A DNA stretch of 64,000 nucleotides, taken from Streptomyces mesophilus. Its GTDB lineage: Bacteria > Actinomycetota > Actinomycetes > Streptomycetales > Streptomycetaceae. The notes beneath the pieces are model-generated. The model saw only the letters and a list, made by a program, of their open reading frames with translations. It made no database searches and was not told the DNA's origin. Below are positions 60,670-64,000 of this stretch, piece after piece. Position numbers and translations under genes: made by a program. Every line of letters starts with the position of its first letter. Within the stretch, counting starts at the first letter, position 1. The DNA lies in the NCBI RefSeq assembly GCF_011044995.1, contig NZ_JAAKZW010000012.1, positions 1 to 64,000 on the forward strand, read 5' to 3'.

Positions 60670-62328
60670 ATGACCAGGGCTTCCGACGGCGGTCCGGGGC
60701 CGCGAGCCGGCCTCGGGCGCGTCCTCGAGGACCTCGGCACCACCCTCCTCGACCTCGTCTGCGGCGACCCGGCCGGCGCCGGCGCGATCGGCGGGGTGGT
60801 CATCCACGACCCGCTGGACGAACCGGTGCTGCCCCGGCGGGCGCTGGTGCTCGGCATCGGCGTGCGCACGGCCGACGACACCGTACGGCTGCTCACCGAG
60901 CTCGGCGCGGCAGGCGCCGTCGCCCTGGTCGTCCGCGCGCCCGCCCCCGCCGACCCGGCCGTGACCGCGGCCGCCGAACGGTCGGGCGTGGCGCTGCTCG
61001 CCCTCACCCGGGGCGCGTCCTGGGCCCAACTGGCCGCCATGCTCCGCTCGCTGCTCGCCGAGGACGACGTCGGCGACGTGGGCCCGCAGACCCTGGGCGG
61101 CATCCCCTCGGGCGATCTGTTCGCCGTGGCCAACGCGGTCGCGGCGCTCCTGGACGCCCCCGTCACCATCGAGGACCGCAGCTCACGTGTCCTGGCGTTC
61201 TCCGGGCGCCAGGACGAGGCCGACCCCTCCCGCGTGGAGACGGTCCTGGGCCGCCAAGTGCCCGAGCGCTTCACCCGCTTCCTCGAGGACCAGGGTGTCT
61301 TCCGCGCGCTCTACCGCGGCGACCAGCCGGTGCACGTGGAGCCCCCGGCGACCGAGGAGTTCCACATCCCGCGCGTCGCCATCGCCGTACGGGCCGGGGA
61401 CGAACTCCTCGGGTCCATCTGGGCCGCCGTGCGCACCCCGCTCAACGCCCAGCGCACCGAGGCGCTGCACGACGCGGCCAAACTCGTGGCCCTGCACCTG
61501 CTGCGGCAGCGGGCGGGCGCCGATGTGGAGCGGCGGCTGCGCGCCGACCTGGTCGCCACCGTGCTCGAAGGCGGGCCGCGCGCCACCGAGGCCCTGGCCC
61601 GGCTCGGCCTCGCCGACCACGGCGGTGTCGTGCTCGCCCTGACCGCACCGGACCCGCCCGAGGCAGCCGGCTCCACCGCCGTGCACGCACGGCACGCGGC
61701 CGAACGGCAGCGTCTCGCCGACGCGTTCGCGATGCACCTGAGCGCGGTGCACCCGCGGGCCGCCACCGGGCTCATCGGCGATGTGGCGTACGGGATCCTG
61801 CCCGTGCCCTGTGATGCCGAGGAGCGGGCGGTACGCGTCGGCTCCGACTTCCTCAGCCGCGTCGGCGACCGGCTTCGCCCGCTGATCGGCATCGGGGCCT
61901 GCGCCGAGGACGGCGGCGGCCTGGCGCGCTCCCGCGAAGGAGCCGACCGCGCCCTGCGCGTGCTGCGCGCCGGCGGCGGGCCGCGCCGACTGGCCCGGAT
62001 CGCGGATGTGCACATCGAGGCGCTGCTGCTCGACCTCGCCGACCTCGCCGCCGAACGCGGCGACCGGGCCGACGGACCGCTCGCCCGCCTCCTCGCTTAC
62101 GACCGCGGCCATGACGCGCACCTGGTCGACACGCTGCGGGCCTGGCTCAACGCCTTCGGCGACATACCGGCGGCAGCGGCGGCCATGTACGTCCACCAGA
62201 ACACCTTCCGCTACCGGCTGCGGCGCGTCGCCGAAGTGGCCCGGGCCGACCTGACCGACCCCGAGTCACGCTTCGCGCTGATGCTCCAACTGCGCCTGCT
62301 CCAAAGGCCCGACACCGCGGCCGGCTGA
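60670..62328 (+). CDS. PucR-family transcriptional regulator
   Basis: A 552-residue regulator with an N-terminal PucR/GAF-like sensory part (~1-290), a GGDEF-like middle (~380-450) and a C-terminal PucR HTH (LVDTLRAWLNAFGDIPAAAAAMYVHQNTFRYRLRRVAEV). Such proteins activate catabolic genes for purines, amino acids or amines. It is last in the racemase cassette and probably controls it. ATG 60670 has no RBS; the upstream tandem repeat may hold the promoter. Confidence 0.87.
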   Translation: MTRASDGGPGPRAGLGRVLEDLGTTLLDLVCGDPAGAGAIGGVVIHDPLDEPVLPRRALVLGIGVRTADDTVRLLTELGAAGAVALVVRAPAPADPAVTAAAERSGVALLALTRGASWAQLAAMLRSLLAEDDVGDVGPQTLGGIPSGDLFAVANAVAALLDAPVTIEDRSSRVLAFSGRQDEADPSRVETVLGRQVPERFTRFLEDQGVFRALYRGDQPVHVEPPATEEFHIPRVAIAVRAGDELLGSIWAAVRTPLNAQRTEALHDAAKLVALHLLRQRAGADVERRLRADLVATVLEGGPRATEALARLGLADHGGVVLALTAPDPPEAAGSTAVHARHAAERQRLADAFAMHLSAVHPRAATGLIGDVAYGILPVPCDAEERAVRVGSDFLSRVGDRLRPLIGIGACAEDGGGLARSREGADRALRVLRAGGGPRRLARIADVHIEALLLDLADLAAERGDRADGPLARLLAYDRGHDAHLVDTLRAWLNAFGDIPAAAAAMYVHQNTFRYRLRRVAEVARADLTDPESRFALMLQLRLLQRPDTAAG

Positions 62329-62361
62329 GACGGCGACGCGGGTCCGTGCCCCGCACAGGTA

Positions 62362-62390
62362 AAGATCTTGACCGGTCACGGACAGATCTT
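62362..62390 (+). promoter_or_regulatory. Promoter-like palindrome upstream of DoxX gene
   Basis: AAGATCT and AGATCTT arms enclose TTGACC (-35-like) and GACCGGTC. It sits 42 bases before the DoxX ATG and may be a regulated promoter. Confidence 0.45.
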
Positions 62391-62431
62391 CGGGGTCAAG
62401 GCAGTGTCCTAAGGTGACGTCACTCGGTTAG

Positions 62432-64000
62432 ATGAGTGTGGACACCAGAACACCCGGTACGGGATTCGACGACGCTCCCGCGCTGAGCATGGTGAAGGTC
62501 CCGTGCGACCCGGCGCAGGTCATCGTCAATCACGCAAGCTTCCGTGTGCAGCTCCCTGGCGCGAAACTGCCCCGATCCCCGCGCATCGCCGCCGGCACCT
62601 CTGTCGCCGGCCTCATCCCCGCGGCCGCCGGCGCCTCCGTCGTGCGGCGCCGGGCGCCCGTCGTGTGGAGCGGCAAGAGCGAGCCCGGCGACCTCGCGGC
62701 CACCGGACTGCTGCAGGCGGCACGCAGGGCCGAAGTGGCGCAGGGGGCCGAGGAGTTCGGCGACGGAGCGGCCACCCAGGTCATCCCGCGGATCCAGGTC
62801 GAGGAACTCGACCGGCTCGACGGCCTCGACCCCGACGCCACCGTCGAGACACCGCAGGTGGTCGGACCGCGCGACCCCGAGGGCGACGAGACCCGGCTCA
62901 TCCCGGCGGTCTCCGCCTTCGACAGCGCCTACGACGGGTTCTTCCGCTCCGAGGGCGAAGGGCCCGCGCAGCCGCAATCCCCGTACGAGGACGACGAGTT
63001 CGACGAGGACGACGAGGCCGGTGCGCGCCGCCACGGAGCCGACTCGGTCCGGCACGCGTACTACCCCGGGCGCCGGCTCAACCTCGGCGTCGTCCTCCTC
63101 CCGCTCCGTATCTTCCTCGGCTTCATCTCCATCTACGCGGGCCTGGGCAAGCTCTGCGATCCCGTCTACTTCGACGGCGGCGAGCGCGGCTCGATGGTCA
63201 AGTGGCTGAACTCGCTGCACCCTTGGCCGCTCGCCGAACCGCTGCGGGACTTCGCGCTCCAGCACCCGGTCGGCGCCGGACTCGTCATCGCCTTCCTTCA
63301 GGTGATCGTCGGCGTCCTGACGGTGCTCGGCCTGTGGCAGCGGGTCGCGGCGGTGATCGGTGCGCTGCTCTCCGCGGCGCTGCTCGTCACCGTCAGCTGG
63401 AAGACCGTCCCCGCGTACGACGCGCCGGACATCATCTACCTGGCCGCCTGGTCGCCGCTGATCATCGCGGGCGCCCCGGTGTACTCGGTGGACGGACGGC
63501 TCGCGAGCGAGGCCTGGCGCACGCTCGGACCGCGCTCCGAACTCTGGGAGCTGCGCCGCCGGGTGCTGCGCCGCGGGCTGCTCATCGGCACGTTCGTCGT
63601 GGGCGCCACGCTGCTGCTCGGCGCCCTGCTCGGCGGTGCGGTGCGCAGCGCGCAGACCGTCACGGTGCCGGGTCCCGGCCAGCCGCCGCGCAACGAACTG
63701 CCCGGCTCGCCGCTGCCCAGCCAGTCCCGTGAGGGGCGCGACGCGAAGGACAGCCCGTCGGCCTCCAAGTCGCCGACGGAGGGCGCCACTTCGGCGCCGC
63801 CGTCCGACTCGGAGTCCACGCCCGAGTCGGTGCGCGAGCCCGGCTCGGCGGGCGCGGAGCAGCCCAGCGAGACGGCCGGCTCGGGCCAGGCCCCGCCCCC
63901 GCAGGCGGAGCCCGAGCCGCCGGCAACCAGCGGCGGCCCCACGTCCGGCGGCTCGGACGGCTCCGGCGGCTCGTCCGGCGAGCCCGGCGGCTCGGGCGGC
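62432..64000 (+). CDS. DoxX-family membrane protein (cut by window end)
   Basis: The frame from ATG 62432 stays open for 523 codons to the window edge, so the gene is partial at its 3' end. Residues ~1-200: low-complexity acidic and Pro-rich cytoplasmic part. Residues ~215-400: DoxX domain with four helices (NLGVVLLPLRIFLGFISIYAGLGKL; GAGLVIAFLQVIVGVLTVLGLW; VIGALLSAALLVTVSW; IIYLAAWSPLIIAGAP) plus a fifth near residue 390. A long Ser/Gly/Pro-rich extracytoplasmic tail follows. DoxX proteins are linked to redox/sulfur handling at the membrane; in mycobacteria one pairs with SodA and SseA. Confidence 0.85.
   Translation, partial: MSVDTRTPGTGFDDAPALSMVKVPCDPAQVIVNHASFRVQLPGAKLPRSPRIAAGTSVAGLIPAAAGASVVRRRAPVVWSGKSEPGDLAATGLLQAARRAEVAQGAEEFGDGAATQVIPRIQVEELDRLDGLDPDATVETPQVVGPRDPEGDETRLIPAVSAFDSAYDGFFRSEGEGPAQPQSPYEDDEFDEDDEAGARRHGADSVRHAYYPGRRLNLGVVLLPLRIFLGFISIYAGLGKLCDPVYFDGGERGSMVKWLNSLHPWPLAEPLRDFALQHPVGAGLVIAFLQVIVGVLTVLGLWQRVAAVIGALLSAALLVTVSWKTVPAYDAPDIIYLAAWSPLIIAGAPVYSVDGRLASEAWRTLGPRSELWELRRRVLRRGLLIGTFVVGATLLLGALLGGAVRSAQTVTVPGPGQPPRNELPGSPLPSQSREGRDAKDSPSASKSPTEGATSAPPSDSESTPESVREPGSAGAEQPSETAGSGQAPPPQAEPEPPATSGGPTSGGSDGSGGSSGEPGGSGG

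Noticed and set aside
1-64000. CRISPR arrays, tRNA or rRNA genes and insertion sequences
   Set aside because: No regularly spaced repeats of CRISPR type, no tRNA cloverleaf or rRNA sequence, and no transposase-like ORF was recognised by reading.

Overview
This is high-GC, densely coded DNA whose gene content and order look like a Streptomyces chromosome. Markers of the genus and phylum include nur (nickel-responsive Fur family), rsiG/amfC, the devE-devA-devB developmental region, mshA (mycothiol), phoU/phoRP with PHO boxes, carD, and a Cys-containing leader peptide upstream of a rhodanese. Many genes use GTG starts and many lack ribosome binding sites. The first 14 bases match the Tn5/Nextera mosaic end, so the window starts at the raw edge of a draft contig. 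The last gene (DoxX family) is cut by the right edge.

Layout. 1-12.7 kb: MoaD/ThiS protein, membrane protein, DUF2993, leader peptide + thiosulfate sulfurtransferase + DUF1416, DUF3099, an AHSA1-type protein, three translationally coupled paralogous membrane-anchored proteins, a 33-residue membrane peptide, a nitrobindin-like protein, nur, ygfZ, dtd, rsiG and an asparaginase. 12.7-22 kb: a gene-free stretch rich in palindromes, GtrA, an Eis-like acetyltransferase, then the dev region. There, three DevA-like GntR regulators each face a divergent ~60-residue membrane protein, with devB (HAD phosphatase) coupled to devA and a double aminoglycoside-phosphotransferase-like protein at the end. 22-32 kb: accessory genes (DrrAB-like ABC exporter with TetR, GNAT, TetR + HelD/HelR-type ATPase, ECF41 sigma factor, epoxide hydrolase, imine-reductase-like enzyme with HxlR).

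31.9-53.7 kb: XRE-HbhA-DUF2516 block (same order as Rv0474-0476 of M. tuberculosis, from memory), receiver/SpoIIE phosphatase, NlpC/P60 hydrolase, methyltransferase, mshA-YbjN, MFS, gpmA, an S24/S26-like protein, a truncated-looking peptidoglycan-binding protein, a Cys-rich 50-mer, phoU, phoR-phoP, a lipoprotein, carD, ispD-ispF, a PPOX-class protein, cysS, rlmB and a small ACT-like protein behind a probable attenuator.

53.8-62.3 kb: a tightly coupled accessory operon made of a peptidase S9/beta-lactamase-type serine hydrolase fusion, an M20 deacylase, a COG3375-type GNAT, an N-acylamino-acid racemase (MenC family) and a PucR-type regulator. The GNAT + racemase + M20 trio matches the known logic for irreversible D- to L-amino-acid conversion, so the cassette may salvage D-amino acids from peptides or cell wall. 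62.4-64 kb: partial DoxX protein. The two most interesting areas are the triplicated small-membrane-protein/DevA-like modules and the fused peptidase plus racemase cassette.
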